From the NCBI GenBank assembly GCA_026874595.1, contig CM049309.1:52428079-52492078 (forward strand): a stretch of 64,000 nt of DNA, written 5' to 3'. Under the pieces are notes generated by a model. The model made no database searches. It was not told the DNA's origin and saw only the letters and a list, made by a program, of their open reading frames with translations. Source of the DNA: Sipunculus nudus. Lineage: Eukaryota > Annelida > Sipuncula > Golfingiida > Sipunculidae. A program made the position numbers and the translations under genes. Positions 12,254-27,700 of this stretch are shown here, one piece after another (the stretch's first letter is position 1; each line of letters begins with the position of its first letter).

Positions 12254-12836
12254 CTTCACTGGTAAATAGTAGTGAAAGTTACTTTAGCCGGCATGAGAAT
12301 CAACTTTGAACTAGACCTGAATTTTAATTATTAAATTATCAACCATGCATCTTTTTGGCAAGATCCCGGACTTAGGCTTTGTGATATTACTGTGAACATT
12401 TTTCCCGAGAACTAACTCCTGAATCATTGTTGAAACAATAAAAAAAAACCAGTTTATTACAATTCTATTTGAAGGTACGTACAGCTACGACACAAAAACG
12501 ATATCAATATATTATACCAAAAGCAAAAGAAAAAAAAAATTATAAGCGTAATGGTACTGGTCGGCAGTATTGACAGATTAGCACGGTCATTAACATGTTA
12601 TAAATATGATGACATTTGACTTAACACATATATCTAATGTTGTTCGACGAGTAGATAAAAATACATACCCTCAAAGAATAATACCCTTAAAACAGCTTCA
12701 ACTGTAAGTTTACAGTATAAGCGTTTATAAAGCACCACAAATATAACAAGTTTCAGTTAGAAATTAATGACTCATTTTGTCGAACCTTGGTCTTATACAT
12801 ATTTTTATTTTAATTTCACTGAAGTGTTATACAGCT
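10611..12836. other. AT-rich sequence downstream of PLPP
   Basis: No gene recognised. It holds an (AT)n microsatellite at 12188-12251 and a candidate minus-strand AATAAA at 12804-12809. Confidence 0.4.
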
Positions 12837-12998
12837 CTAGGCCGTCAGAATTTCATTGACTGCCTGATCCCTGACTGCTTTGACGCCATTGGTTTGATTG
12901 TCGTCTAGGTAGATGTGATTGGTCGTGTTGTCTGTCACCTGCTGCCCTCCTTTCCTGTACTTCAGCTGTAGGCCAAACGAATGGGCCATGCGAAGAAA
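12837..12998 (-). CDS. PLPP: PLPP terminal coding exon 6
   Basis: Codes for residues 246-298 and the TAG stop (12837-12839). After the last helix the tail is polar (FLRMAHSFGLQLKYRKGG onward) and probably cytosolic. The acceptor is tttcag. An AATAAA on the minus strand at 12804-12809 would give a very short 3' UTR if used. No family motif lies in the tail, so this exon rests on phase, splice site and length. Confidence 0.85.
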   Translation of the reverse strand, partial: FLRMAHSFGLQLKYRKGGQQVTDNTTNHIYLDDNQTNGVKAVRDQAVNEILTA

Positions 12999-15234
12999 CT
13001 GAAAGTACACATGCAGATGATTTTACAAGTTTAAGTATGTTACAAGGTTTATCATTATTACAGTCATCAAAGTTAAAGTAACAGGGGCGTAGCCAAGGGG
13101 GGAGGCGGGCCGCAGGGGGGCCATAGCCACCAGATAGGCGTCATAATGGCAGCCATTTTTTTAATTTTGTAAGTAAACATTTTCTCAAATTATGTAAAAC
13201 GTCAGTCATAGACCTCCTGATACCGACACCTGATTGCTAAAACGACTTTATAATAAGCAATTACCTGTTATTTAGAGAAAATATATCGTCTCTATTTTTT
13301 AATTTTGCATATAATATTATCCCCTTTTTTTGTCTTTACATTTAAAATGTAATAAAGGACACCTAAGGATACCGAAAAAAAAATTTTAGTTTAGTCCAGG
13401 GGGATGCAGAAGCTTCCTAATAATTTTATAATTTAATCTGTTGCCGGCATACAAAATGTTGATAAATCATAAAAACTTTAATATCTTGTATATCAGCTTA
13501 ACTGGCATGACAAAAAATATTTGATGGGTACATTATTGTTCTATGTCATACACTTTGGAATTAGGATTATTTGAATATTTCCTCAACTAACATGGCGTTT
13601 CTAAAAAAAAACTTAACATTGCACCATACCAATGTGGTTTGATTACGTTCTTTTATATTGAGTTACCCGTCGGCATATGTAAACAAGACCAGTCTGAATG
13701 TATTACAAACCTATTTCATGCCATAATTTAATCTTTTGATCCATATCATCCATACAGAATACTTGTGAACTGCTTTTTTTCTATATTTTGGCCGAGGCTA
13801 AAATTTCATGACCATTGACCTCTGGCAGCTGACCTCTATAGTGACCTTATTTGTATATTTTATATATTATCGTAACAGGCATGGCCAAAGCAACATGTTG
13901 ATGGGTACTTTATTATACTAGATTAGTAACTGATGTAGTTATGGTCATTTTAATTTCCCCTACCCCTAACATGGCGTTAACCAATGTCTTTTGTTCAGGT
14001 GCTTTTATTTTGAGTAATCCTTGAACATGTGTGAGCCAAAACTTTCCAGTGTGTGATATAAACCCAAATGAGGGCATAAATTGATCAGTTGATCTATTTA
14101 CTCCATACAGAGGAATAATAAGTAGTCAGCTTCTAGATTTTGGTCTAAGAAAAAATCTCATGACCTTTTGACCCCTGCTGACCTCAATACTGACCTTAGA
14201 GACCTAAGAGGTCATGACGCTCAGCCGACTGCACAGGCAGCTAATTAAGATAAATGTAGGTGGTATCATCATTCATGCATATTAGCTTAAGTTCGTCATA
14301 ACCCATAAGCACACAGCATTTAATAAAGAGCCATCCAGTCGTTCCTGAGGAATCTGCCAGTTTGTGTGTATTTTGCATTATTTCTGGGGTGCTCAAACAT
14401 GCCCCGTCACTGGGAGAATATGTTTCAGGTTTCTGAGGAGAACTTTTGGGGAACTCTCATAATACTGAGGTTCATGTTTCTAGCCTTTAAGGGTACGATT
14501 TGTGCCTTGTTAACAGACCTATAGTGTTCTCAAAAATACAGGTAAAAATTTGTAAAAATCAAGATAATGCAAGTGGCGCTACCATTCCCGCCCAGGAGCT
14601 AAGGTTAATTAAGAACCATAACACACTAAATTTGATGAAAATCCCTCTAACCGTTCCTGGAGAATCTGGAGACCGAATTTCTGGTTTCAAAGGAGATCGT
14701 TCATGGACCTCCCGGGATGTCAAGTGAGAAGATTCAAGGTCAAGCGGTTACGATTTTTTACCTGGTTAACGGACGGACATACAGACGGACAGCTAGACGG
14801 ACGACGGACAAAGAGTGATCGCTATAGCTCAGAAGACTTTCAGTCAACTGAGCTAAAAAAGGGTTTGGCGAATGGTGGGAAAGGCAAGGTGGGTCCCTCC
14901 AGCCCACGGACTACTACGCATGGCTGGCACCTTATACATTGCCTGGGATGTGATCGAATACAATTCAATACATCAAATTACTGTATGCATCTTACAACCT
15001 TAGAAAAATAACGGGAGAATGCTTTGTCATGTGTCGACTGTATGGCTAAAGGATTTTCCATTAAGGAATGCCCATTTAAGATATTTACGATGTCTCTTTA
15101 AACTTTGATATTTTAAAACATGTTCATGAGGGTCTATAGTGGCCAAGCTAGACCCTTACAAAGTACTTCATGACAACGGCCCCCGGTATCTTCTATACAT
15201 ACAGTGTTCGAGAAAAGTTGTGAATTTTTCATAC

Positions 15235-15287
<53 letters not shown>

Positions 15288-18180
15288 GTGGGATATATAT
15301 CGTTTTTACAGACTTACTATCCACACGCCTACAACTACTCCGAGTAGGCAGCCGACTATGACGTCACTCCAGTGATGTTTGTTGTCTGTGATGCGGGAGA
15401 AGGAGCAGTAGAGGGCCAGCCCGATGACGAACATCTGTATGTAAATCTTCAGAAACCGAGAGAGCCGCTGTGGTACATGTAAACGGAACTCAAGCAGGAG
15501 CTGCAGAGAAGAGTAACTCACTGATAAAGATATGTAAGATATAATGCTGAGTGAAAACAAAGACATAGAAGTATAATATTTAAAAAGAAGTAGTTATATT
15601 ATATTTTGATTTATCTATGCATTAAACAATCTAATCGCCTTCAGTACAAATGAAAAGGAATACCGGTTTGTTGGATTTCAGAGACTGCAGCCTTCGGCCT
15701 GATTTTAGCAAGACAATATAACCAATAAGCAAGCTTTTACCTTCAACCATTTGTTTTTTCATCATATTCATAACATTATTTTCATCAATAATATTTATGT
15801 CCTCGAAATTAAGACCAATAACCTTTTCTGCTATTTTTCTTATCCGTTCAATTTTCTTCTTGATCTTAATGGTCAGATTTCCCCACCAGCATTTCAAAGC
15901 ATATGAAATGACACTCTGGATCATCGAAGAATAGAATAAACCAAGTAGTTCACTCTCCATATTAAACGATTTCAGTTTCCTTAGACAGTATAAACACTGC
16001 TGCCCTTTACGATATATTATGTTAACATAATTATCCCATTAAATCCTGTCAACTAATACTACCCCTAAGTATGTATACTGTTGTGCAATTTCTACTTCTG
16101 TTCCATCGATAAATACCGGATATTGACATGTTGGTCTTTGTCAAATGATTATTCTTGCAACAAGTAACTATACTTGTCCAATTTTCTTTCGATATTTATC
16201 TTCATCACAACTGGAAATTAATCGAACAACTACGGTATCATATGCATATTTCGAAATTAGACATCCTTGTTGTGAAGCCTGGAAATCGTTGGCATAAATT
16301 ATGAAAAGAAATTTGGAAAGCACATAAATAGATATCACCACAGATGTATTACATTTATACCTTATCTTATCCTCACATTTATGTAATTTTATGAGAAATA
16401 AAGATACGATGTTATGGTATGGGTGCAAATTGAAGAGAATAAGTTTCAAATGCATTTGAAAATGTCACATTTGCATTCAAATGCAGATCTAACAGTACTA
16501 CTACAATCGCATCTGAGTATATAAACTTTTGATTTTCGAATGCTAATTCAAATTTGCAAATGCAGTCATGATATTTTGAAATAAAAATGTATGTTGCCAA
16601 TGTACTCTCACTGTGGCATATTTATGAATTAAATCTTAAGTAGTCATTTATTTATATTTACATTGTTACAGAATATACAAACAGATTGAATAATCCTGAG
16701 TATTAGCACATATGAAGAGTAAAAGAGTAAAAAAAGATGGCTAACAACTGACATCTTTGCAAGTAACGTTACTCAAGGAAGCATATGACGCGTACCGCAT
16801 TGACGATAACGTTTCTCGTGACTTAACACCTAATTTTGTTTAAGGAGCAACCTAATGGAATGAGGTTGAGATAAACAATTTTATATACATGTATAGGGAT
16901 GTCATCTGCACCCCCCTATAATCTCATACAAGCGGTAGCCTTCAAAGTCCGGGGCTTGTTATTGGATAAATTATTCACCAATCATCGACCAAGGACTGAG
17001 GTAAATGGATGGCTCCAGGTATACTCTTTCCATTATTATTATTATTAATAATATGAGATCTCCGGTAGTATGGGTGATCGGTTGTTGTTTACTTGGTTAA
17101 TTGGTTTGCCTGTTTACAACTTAACTCAGTAGGTGATAAAGTTTGTGATGGATAAGACTAATATCAAAGGAACATCTAAATCACCATAATACCTTTATTA
17201 AAAGGCCAATAACCATTGTGAGATAAGTCAATGTTTTTATCCCGGCCCCAGGGCCGGAGTCATTCGCTAGTTTTAGGCGTCTTTGTTCTGGCTCGCATTG
17301 CTGACGTTTAATAAAACCATGGATTTGGTGAACCATCCACGTGAACAATTTCCTCTGAGCTTGCACTGATACTCTTCAAGTGTAGCTCAAACCTGGCGGC
17401 ATTGTTTAAACGCAAAGACACTATGACACTATGAATCAGTTACAGAGTAAAGAAAATGAGGTATTTACCACAACAAAAACGGCACCGAAGCAGCTAAACA
17501 CCGCATGGCCTGATGGGAAGGACTTCCGGCCATCCAGAATACGTCGTAAAGATGGTCCCGTGCACTCATAGTCCGTAATATACCTTAATTGAAAAAAAAA
17601 TGGTTTTAGTCTTGACATCAAAATATTAAGTAGATCTGTATATGCGAACTGTATCTTCCTAAACCGCATGCACTGAGTCCAAATTATAAGTTAAACTCTA
17701 AATCAACCGAAATGATATTTCGTTTTTATAAACTGTTTGAGATGGTATTCGTTCCAATTTATATTACATTCCCTTGTGTGACGCTTATTGTTATTGCTCT
17801 TTACCAATTCTAAAATAAAACACTCGGAAATCGTCTTCATATATAAAACGTTTAATTGCCTTTTAATTTATATGTATTACAGTGGCTCGATCTCCGAAAG
17901 CAGATTTGTAAAATGGCATGAAATTGAGTACATCAATGTTTTTTACCCTCTGGAACAGTCTATCAAAGTAAAGTTTGGTCGGCAGACGTCTATAAAATTT
18001 GGCCGGAGTCCCCCGATGGTAAGTTTTCCAACCTCAGACAAGGCAAAGCTCCATATCCCTCCGAATATAAAGAACCCGATCCCACGTAGCACTCGGAGCA
18101 GGCAGGGCTTCCATTTGTTCATGGAGCGGTCCCTGAGAGTGACCAACACCTCTAGTATCAAAACCTGGAAAAGAGGACTC

Positions 18181-18236
<56 letters not shown>

Positions 18237-20560
18237 AAAGAGAGAGAAATTAATTGATTAACCAACCACACATGTTATTAACTGTATACAGGTATACCTC
18301 CGCCATAGCTATACGTCGCCAAATGCGTATCACAGCCGATTATTACGGTATATCGGCCCGGCATGTGTCTGTATCAGTCCACTGGAATGCACTGGAATCC
18401 AAGCGGCCGAGCCCGGGGATGAAATTCACAAGTTGCTCTACCATGGATACGTCAAACATCTCAGGCATGTTATGTTTATACATCATCATTTAATACAAAA
18501 TTGTACAAATGAATGCCAAGTTAAGAAATATAATGTTTATAATAGTGGTTGGTAACGTCTTTGGACTTAAAATAAAAAAAAAAAATTATGAACCATTTAG
18601 ATTGTGTTTTCATATTGGTCTTCCAGCAGCCGATGTCATGACACAATACAAATTATATTAAGTAAGAATAAGTACCGGCTATATCACCGTGGGTTTATAC
18701 CCTCTGGAGTAGAAGCTTTAATGTTTCCGCCTACGTCCTGAAGTTTTCCTTTTTTTATTATTTAGAATTTCGTTCACTTTTTAAATATATATATTTTACT
18801 TATATGGCAATAAAGGCAGTCAACCGTATGCAGTGTTAACGGCGATGAAATTTTGTAATAATAATAATTTAAAATTATTTCCCCTTCAAGCCGATAGACA
18901 TGCAGGATATCGTGGCATCAAATGAATATTTGGTCAAACATAGGCCCTATAATCACTCGAAATCTATGCAGAAATTTTTTAACTTGAGAATTGATCCTCA
19001 GTGTACCCCCCCCCCCCCCAGAAGATTAACGGAAAAAACATTACCGTCCCCATTGGAATCGAAATGCCGAATCCCGCCAGCTTGGAGAAGGACACAGAAT
19101 TGGAGTGATAGGGGTAGCGAATGCTGGTGTCGTCACAGAAGAACCCTCGTCGGACAGGCTGCAGCGTGTTGTACACCACACCAAGAGGTATGCCAACTGC
19201 AGAATATTAGTAATACATCTCAACGTGTGACTGTCATTCGATGCCACTATATATACATGCAAACACATGCACGGGAATTATTAATACATTTTTATTTTGT
19301 ACCAATCCTTTGATAAGGTGAAGAGCTAGTTGTTTTCCACATAAATACCTTATAAGTAGTAACGAACATGACACAAAAACGAAATATTTTACGGGTGGTC
19401 TTCCACCGCCTCTATCATATAGGCTCCATGCATATAAAAATGGTATATAATTTCTTATACTTTCCGGAATTTAGGCCCTCACCTCCTATATCTTCCTTTT
19501 TTTATTGCACATTAATTTTTCTGATAGAACTGTGTTACCATTGAAAACATTCAGTTTTTTTTTTGCATGGAAGCGTGGATGTTGTGATGACATGTAAGGT
19601 GGCAGAATCAGGTTTACGAAGGTGAGCGAAGAGAGACTGAAAGTTTGATATGATGTTAGGATGTTGCTTTTAGCGGAAAGGCATAATTTTCTGCGGAAAG
19701 GGAAAAGGGTAGTTTCCAAGGCAAAAGTGAAAATATCAAAGATCGTAATAGATTAACGACAGCGATACTCATAGTGGGCAGTTTTGAAGTGTCACATTAG
19801 GATTTTATTGGAAAAAGCTTTTGTAGGAACGTCGCTGACCCAGTTTCAGGTTTGGTTGGAGAACATCTATCTCTATATATAGAATTTTGGATTGGTAGGT
19901 CTAACGTGCCCTGTTATCTGACGCCCGGCCGGCCGGACGACGGGAAAAGGACCATGACTTAAGCTCAGATTGATTGCTCCAAGAGCGATTCGAAAAAGCC
20001 GGATAGTCCTACAGCACTGACGTTGTCCTGATGTGCACATGTGTATCAAGTGATTTTTGATCAGAGAGATAATTTTGCCGTTGCCGGATAACCGTATATG
20101 AATATGTACAAATTAAGCGGCGACGACAACGACAATGCATTTTGGGTGTACACATTTAAAAGTCCGGCAAAATGTATATAATCGGAGGCCAAATCGCAGG
20201 TGTAATGTTCATCAAGATGGACGTTCAGGGAACGTTATCCTTCCAAAAACTGCCTTTGCCTTAAATTACCATGCCGACAAGATGAAGAAGTAAAGGGATA
20301 CACTGGGTCATATTTATTAATCAAAGTCGACGACAGAAATGAACGAAATGTATTTCATAAACCTTTAAAATTAAGGGTTATTTAGATTATCATGTGTCTA
20401 GACGACAGTTCTCTACCTCACCTATATTTTACCAGGGGCGTAGCCAAGGGGGGTGCCACAGGGGGCCATGCCCCCCCCCCCCGCCCCGGTCGCATCCAGT
20501 ACTAGCCGTCCTTTCGGAATTTCACCTAATCTAATACAATATATATATATAAATAAATAT

Positions 20561-20607
<47 letters not shown>

Positions 20608-21757
20608 CATACATTAAATCAGTGGCGTATATATGCTATCAGTAGCGAATACAGAGGGGGCGCCTTCGGCGCACGGCCCCCGTTGAACTGCAAAATCTCT
20701 CATTTTATCTAATTTCCGATTTTCGTGATTAATTGTCGTTTTTCATATTTCTTATTATTATTAAGCAATTAGACTTCATTAAAGTTATCTGCAGTCACAA
20801 TTACTTTCAAATTTTTTAGTTGAGTATAAGGGTATTTATGAACAGCTGCAGAAAACTGCAGATCGATCGAGCACCGGGCCCTGGTTGGGACCGACCGTGA
20901 ACAATCTTACGGCTCCTCTGGTGATACCGGTACTTAAACTCGCGATCTGTGCTGAGCTCTTAGGAGTCCTATGTGCTGTCGAGACCACGGAACCCAGTAA
21001 AATGCAAAGTTTAACATAATTATTCAGCTTATCAGTCATTTCACCATTACATTTAAAAGATAATATTTTGATATATTTACAAACGTGATTGAGCTTTTGC
21101 GCCATTGACTCATTTGAAAACGATTGAAGCTTTATATCCTAATTTTGAGGAAATATAAATATTAAATATTAAACTTCTCTACAGATTGACTACATAACGC
21201 AAAGACATAAGGGAACGGTTTTTCAGGAACGGGAAATCCTCATTTTTTGGTGAAAATTACCTCAAAATGTCTTCTTTACATAGTATATTCAAAATTTCCC
21301 AATAGGTGAAGGGGAATCCCCCTGTCAAACCTTCCCCATGTACCTGTAACTAACCTAAATTAAACCATGGTCCATTATTGAAAATAAAAAAATATATATT
21401 TTCATACGCTATAATATATAACGTATAGTAAAAATAAAAATAAAAATAAAAATAATAATAATAATATACATATGTATATACTTGTATATATAACCGTTTT
21501 CATATTACCCATACATGCATTTAAGCGCACCTTACCCCCCCCCCCCCCGTTTTCGAATTTCTTGAACCGCCACTGATGATGGCCCCCTCCCCTCCCTCAA
21601 TCCTGGCTACGCCCCTGTTTACCCATTGATTTAGCCCGTATTTTGCCTTCTCAGTGACATCATTTTATAGCTGTTTCGCCGCACGATTATGTCCGGCAAC
21701 GACACATGCCGTGTGCATGTGTGTACTTCAATGAAATTTCATATGACCGTTTTTTTT

Positions 21758-21788
<31 letters not shown>

Positions 21789-24700
21789 CTTGTCGGATTG
21801 TCGTTGCCGGAAAAACGGATGAATGTATACACAGCTTAATAAAATTTATAACTCCATGTACCAAATCGCACGTATTTTATGTTAGCACACTACAGCTCGT
21901 CCTTTTATCCGACAACGGCAACGAATTTTTTTTAAAGTAAATAATTATTCGGGAAATTTACCGAATCCAAATCAATCGGGTTTTGTTCATCACGACATGC
22001 GTCGAGTACGACATTATCCTTTTAAAATACAGCGTGTGCCTTAATTTCCTTGTTGACAGGATGAATAAGAAAAGGTTTACTTGATCCAACATGTTAATCA
22101 AAGACGAGCACAAAGGAGTGTATTGGAATTTATTTCATCCACCTTATGACAATAATATAAGAGTGATGTAGATTATATCTGCAGTTCTCTAGATTACTTT
22201 TTCTTGATTTTTTTAGCATTGTATTTGTTTTTCGGGAAATCTCAGTGGTTTTATCGTGTCACGACATGACACGCCGCTACGGCTCAGTTTAACTGAAAGT
22301 CAGCTGAGTTAACGAGTTGAGGGTTCTTATGCTGGCGGTATCCATGTCACATTGGGCAGATGAAGACTGTGCCAGCTTTCCGCCATCAAGCCATTGACCG
22401 GGCTTGCTGATAATCATGCAACAGGGTCTTTTTCCCCAGGCTTCCTTTGTCAGCAAACACAGAAATAGCGTTGATTACACGCTGCAGCACGGCCGAGCGG
22501 ATGACGCCCCTGGCGACTAATTTTACCATTTTGGCCCGCCATAATTAGTTTACCAACTGAGAAGGCTCCGACATGCACACTCAGGGAGGGATGGTTAGAA
22601 TTATGGTTAAGCTTGTACTTGCGAATTTCGACATGGATCATACAAGCTGTAGCCTACAAAATCTTTAATATGGGAACGGTTAAGAAATTAATTAACTATA
22701 ATCCACAGCGGGGTTTGGATATCAGAACAATAAAATTGCTAGTATATGTAATTTCAGAAAACACATACTTGTTTATATGAATTCAGGCTTTTACGTTCAG
22801 TCACAAATAGGTGGAGGTGCGGACCGGACATCTTGGTCCGGTCCGGTCCAGAATTTTCAGCTGGACCAGACCGGGCCGCTCTACCTAATTATTAAAAGAT
22901 TAAGTTTAACAGACAACATTATGGATTTAGTTTCAACCTACAATTCTATTTATGAACTAGGTAAAATCTTTTAAACTAGGTAAAATCTTTTTAAAACAAT
23001 GGAAACTGCGATGGTATAATTATATACGTGTACTATTTTACATTTTTGTTCTTTGAGTAACAGTAAAGAGTCATTTATTTGTTATCAACTCATGATTGAA
23101 GTGACATGCATGTACAGCATTTGAATCACTGTCCCCTGATGAGTTGCACAATGCTGATGCTTTTCCTCTGGGTCCTGTCTTGTTATGATTATGGTGATTA
23201 TTGGGCCAAAATAACTATAAATTCTTGTTACTCTTCAGTTTAGCTTATTATACAGGTTCATCCAGTACAAGCATGTAAGCAGAATCCTTTACCCCTATAG
23301 CTCAGGAACCCTTTGTTGGTCATCTTGTGTTGATAGGGGTTTCATTTGAGTGATTGTTTGTGTTCAGGAATGTTTAATATTGCTCCTTCACTGAGCAAAT
23401 TGATCTTAGGGTTGTCAGCTTCACCTATCAACCAGATTTGTCATTTGATATAAGACTATGTAAGTTCATTATGTTAATATATTTAGATGATATGGATGGT
23501 CAAGATTTTTCTTGGTTCTAAATGGACAGTATTTTTAATGCTTGTTTTAGGTCAGTATTATAATATTCAGTAGCTTAACTCAAGTATCTGGTTGGTTAGT
23601 CAGGTTTAGTGACATGTACTTAAGGGCTTTACAGGCCTCGGACAGACATGCAGGCACTTTTGGGCACTTTTAGACATCGCAGGACTCTGTTCTGTTTTTA
23701 TTTAAATTCATATCATAAAGCCTCATATTATTAGATTAGAAACTTTTTAAAGGAAGATCTTATGATCATTTTTGTAGATAGAATTGTCAACCTTCAATAT
23801 TTTGGATGTATATATTTCAATTTATGAACTAAGAAGAGAATAAACTTTATTATTACCATATGGATGGACTGATCATGACTGATCATGATTGGTGAGAAAA
23901 TGTGAACAAGAAAACATGGATGTATATATAAATCTACGTGGAGCTAATTCCCCCGTTTCCCTGGATGCCAAAGGAACGTAACAGTATATCAAAGTAAAAT
24001 AGGGGCAATTTCTTTACATGTCATTAAATATATTCAATACACACATATTACACACAATATTTGTCATTAAAGAATCAAACCCAGACCTTGCGATTTGAGT
24101 ATATAATTAATTATAATATTACATGTATTGCTGTGTATGTGATATTCAGTGTTGTAAAAAAATTGAACAAGAATAGTCAATGAAAAATATGTAGGATAAA
24201 GGTAGATTTAAAAAATATACAATTTAATTTATTTTAATGATATTTTAATAAATGAACCGGACTGCTTATACCGGTCCAACTACTGGACCGGACCCCCCAC
24301 AACTGGACCGTACCGCTTATGCATGTGATTAGCAAGAGGTTCATGGTTCATGGTTCATAGTTATATAAACTTTAGGACTATACAGGTCTTTGGTGTACAA
24401 TGCTCACAGGTCATGCATATGTACGTAAGCTTTTATCACAATTACTAAGTCTGGGGCATGGGAAGTAATTTCAAACAACATTCTATATAGTATATGTTTA
24501 GCAACCTCGATGTCAAGGAGACAATAACATGATTAATGAGCACACATTAATTACCTTGGGTTGGTTTTATACCTGAACTGTTTCACAAGTGCATGGATGT
24601 TTGTTGTGTACAATACTTGCGACAAGCAAGTAAGGATGAATTCACACGCCGTCAGTATACGTTATTCTTGATCAAATTTCCCATCTGTCAGGCAGGGAAC

Positions 24701-27700
24701 GTATAATATAAAAAATACGTATAGGGTATCTTAATTGGTGTCAAGGACAGGAATACAAGTTTGTAGCTATAATACACATGACTGACATGAAGACCTAGCT
24801 AATGTCTGACGCTGCATGCTCCTGTTAACCGTATTATTCGCTCCCTTTGACTTTATATCTTCTCCGGGCACTGACCTTCATGTTTCCTATATCATATATA
24901 TTTTTTACCATCAGGTTCCCTTTCATTAAACAGTTATAATTTTCTCAAAAAAGTGAAGAATGTCTGCATTTAAAAAAAAGCCTGGGCCGTATATAATTCC
25001 AATGGCTGTAATTTTATCCGAATAATAAACGTAGCAAAATGCTCTGGTACTGCAGGAATTATGTATGCTATACATGCAGATGTTTAAAAAAAGGTTTGAA
25101 TGGCAAATGTGGTAAAATATAGATTAGAATCATCATCCAAAATAATTAAACATTCATCATTTGTGAATCAAAATGCTGTCATTTTTAAAATGCATTCACT
25201 CGGGTAAATTCGTAAGTGAAACGCGTCAAAAAGCGGGTAACACAACTACTAATCAACAGTGGCGTCAATTTATCTCAAAGCGGGGGCTTGGGGGGGGGGG
25301 GGGGAAGACTCGTAGACACACACACATATATACTATTTTAGCGTCTGTATGACACATTTCAAATATATTACAAAGGTTTAATTTGTAGTTTTAGTCTCAA
25401 AGCACGTCTAGTCTCACTCTTGTAAAAAATATCACACTGGAATAATGGTATTGGCTCCTGTCAAAACAAGCTGTCATTATTACGTTAGCTGATGGATATT
25501 GTATAAGGGTCACCTCTATTAAGTATTTAAATACTCACATGTAAGATTTAACGTTTTATATACATGTAGCATTATCTCCTGACGGAAAGATATGTGAGAC
25601 CTAAAATACAGGTCAAGGACGGGAGCGTGCCAGTACAGACAATAAGGTAACGTTATCCGCTCGTTTCTGGTTTATTTACAACAGTAATTTACTAAAAGAA
25701 GCTCCGAACCCGCTCTTCGTTAACAAAGCAACCGGACTCCGACCTGGCCATGACCTCGCAAATTGCAGTCCAGACGGGCATTGACTTTCATTTGACCTCT
25801 TGTGTATGGCTGCGGGTTGCAAACGACAACCAATGCAGGGACGTTTGAGTGCATGAGTACTAATGTTAGAAAGAAAGGCATGCATGTGTTATGTCTGTTT
25901 AGAACACAAAACACAATGTCATGTATGATATTTATCGGTGGTTCTACTGAAAAGAAAATACAAAATTCTCGTTCATCTGTCATGGTTATTGTTCTGATTC
26001 AGAAAACGCTTCTCTGGAATGCAAATCCCATTCATATTACTTAATTTTGAAGCTTACAGGATGTCGTCAGCATAACAAGCTTGACAGGCAGCGTACCATG
26101 AAACATTAGAGTATATGTCATGATGAGGTCTTAATTATCGAACATATGCCTACAGCATGCCTACTCGATCTTGATCTCTTTTAATTCTCTTCTCTTCTTT
26201 CTCTCTGGCTGGCTGTCTGTCTGTCTCTCCCTTGATAAATATATTACACTCTAGTCTGTCATTCTCAACAGGAAACCAAGGGTGTAAAAATCGCTCCCCT
26301 TTGAAAAAATGTATGCTATTTCGAAACTAAATAATACAGTGAAACTGAAACAGGGGCGGATCCAAGATTTTGGAAATGGAAAGGGTCCAATTAACCCTGG
26401 AAGGCTTAATGAAAACCTAAAAGAAACTCAAAAGCGGATCCAGGGGGGGGGGGGGTCCAGGGGAACCGGATCCCCCCTTTTTCATCAGAAACAACGTTTT
26501 TTAAGGGCTTCAGTCAAAATTCTGCCGCCTAGACACCCCCCCCCCCCTTTCAGACCTGAGGACCTTTTTTTCAGGGTTTTCATTTGTCCTCCTGGATTGG
26601 ACCCCACTTTTCCTAAAACCTGGATCCGCCCCTGAAACTGTCCCTGATTCGGAAAGGCAGGTCGCAAGGTCGCAAGAAACTGGTTTGAGACCCTTAACAA
26701 GGCCTACAGGGTTTTATGCGAACCTATGCAGAGGTTTATACACCAGGTATAATGCTTCAACGCTGGACCATTATTTTTCAAGTAGGCCTACATGTGTTAC
26801 ATTTATATGAACAATGCGAGTACTACACATTTTGTACAAGAACAGATTACAAAAAAGTCACTGCTGAAATACTGGCATGGGTGCACACAACACAATGATT
26901 GTAGGTTGCGCCATCAGTCTTGTATACGATGTAGCTATCCAAGATGTATACATATGCCCAACTTCAGGCTGATATATCAAACCCTCCTGAGAAATAAGCA
27001 GTGACATACACTTTGCAAAACTTATTGAAGGTGGCGCCACCAGTCTTATATACGACAAAGCTATCAAATATGTAAAAATATGCGCAGTTTCAGGCTGATA
27101 TATTTAATCCCTCTAGAGAAATAAGCAGGCACATACACTGTGCAAGTCATTGTAGGAGGCGCCACCAGTCTTGTAAACAAGAAAGCCATCAGAGATGCAT
27201 GGACAGGTTAAAATATCAGGCCATTATATCAAACATCTCGAGTAAGGTGCACTGGGCTGACCAGGCTTAAGCCAAAAAGGCATTTGCCCTGAGTGAACTG
27301 GATCAAATTCAGCTACTGCACTAAGTAAACTCTTGACCTGAACCTGGCTGCACTGAATGAACTCTTGGCCTGTTGCATAATCCGGCTTAGTTGGCATCCT
27401 GTCAAAGCTATAAATAGATCCAGACTGATCTTTGGCCTGTTGGAAAATGTGAAATAGTTTGCAGTCCGGCAAGCTTTTTATAGATACAGGCACAATCTTG
27501 GCCTGTTGGTAAATTTGTTTACACATACTGAAAGACTTTGGCTACAATGCTTTTATCAAACTGACATATCCATAAGACTGTTTTATCAAAATGTTTAGAA
27601 TAATAAAATATTTTGTTTTTTATTCAGTTTTGTGCAATGTTACAGAAGTTGAAAGTTTTGTTACAGTTTTGCAAAAGAAGACCAGTGCAGTCCTCAGTTT

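Noticed and set aside
18254-18493. Possible alternative PLPP exon between exons 2 and 3
   Set aside because: No PLPP-like peptide in any minus frame; exons 2 and 3 already join in phase with family-consistent sequence.
20836-21105. Minus-strand tRNA or SINE near 20870-21000
   Set aside because: A gcgagtttaagtacc B-box-like string is present, but no acceptable A box spacing or cloverleaf.
22470-22530. tRNA-like string gcacggccgagcggatgac
   Set aside because: Looks like a Leu/Ser D-arm, but no T-arm or anticodon arm follows.
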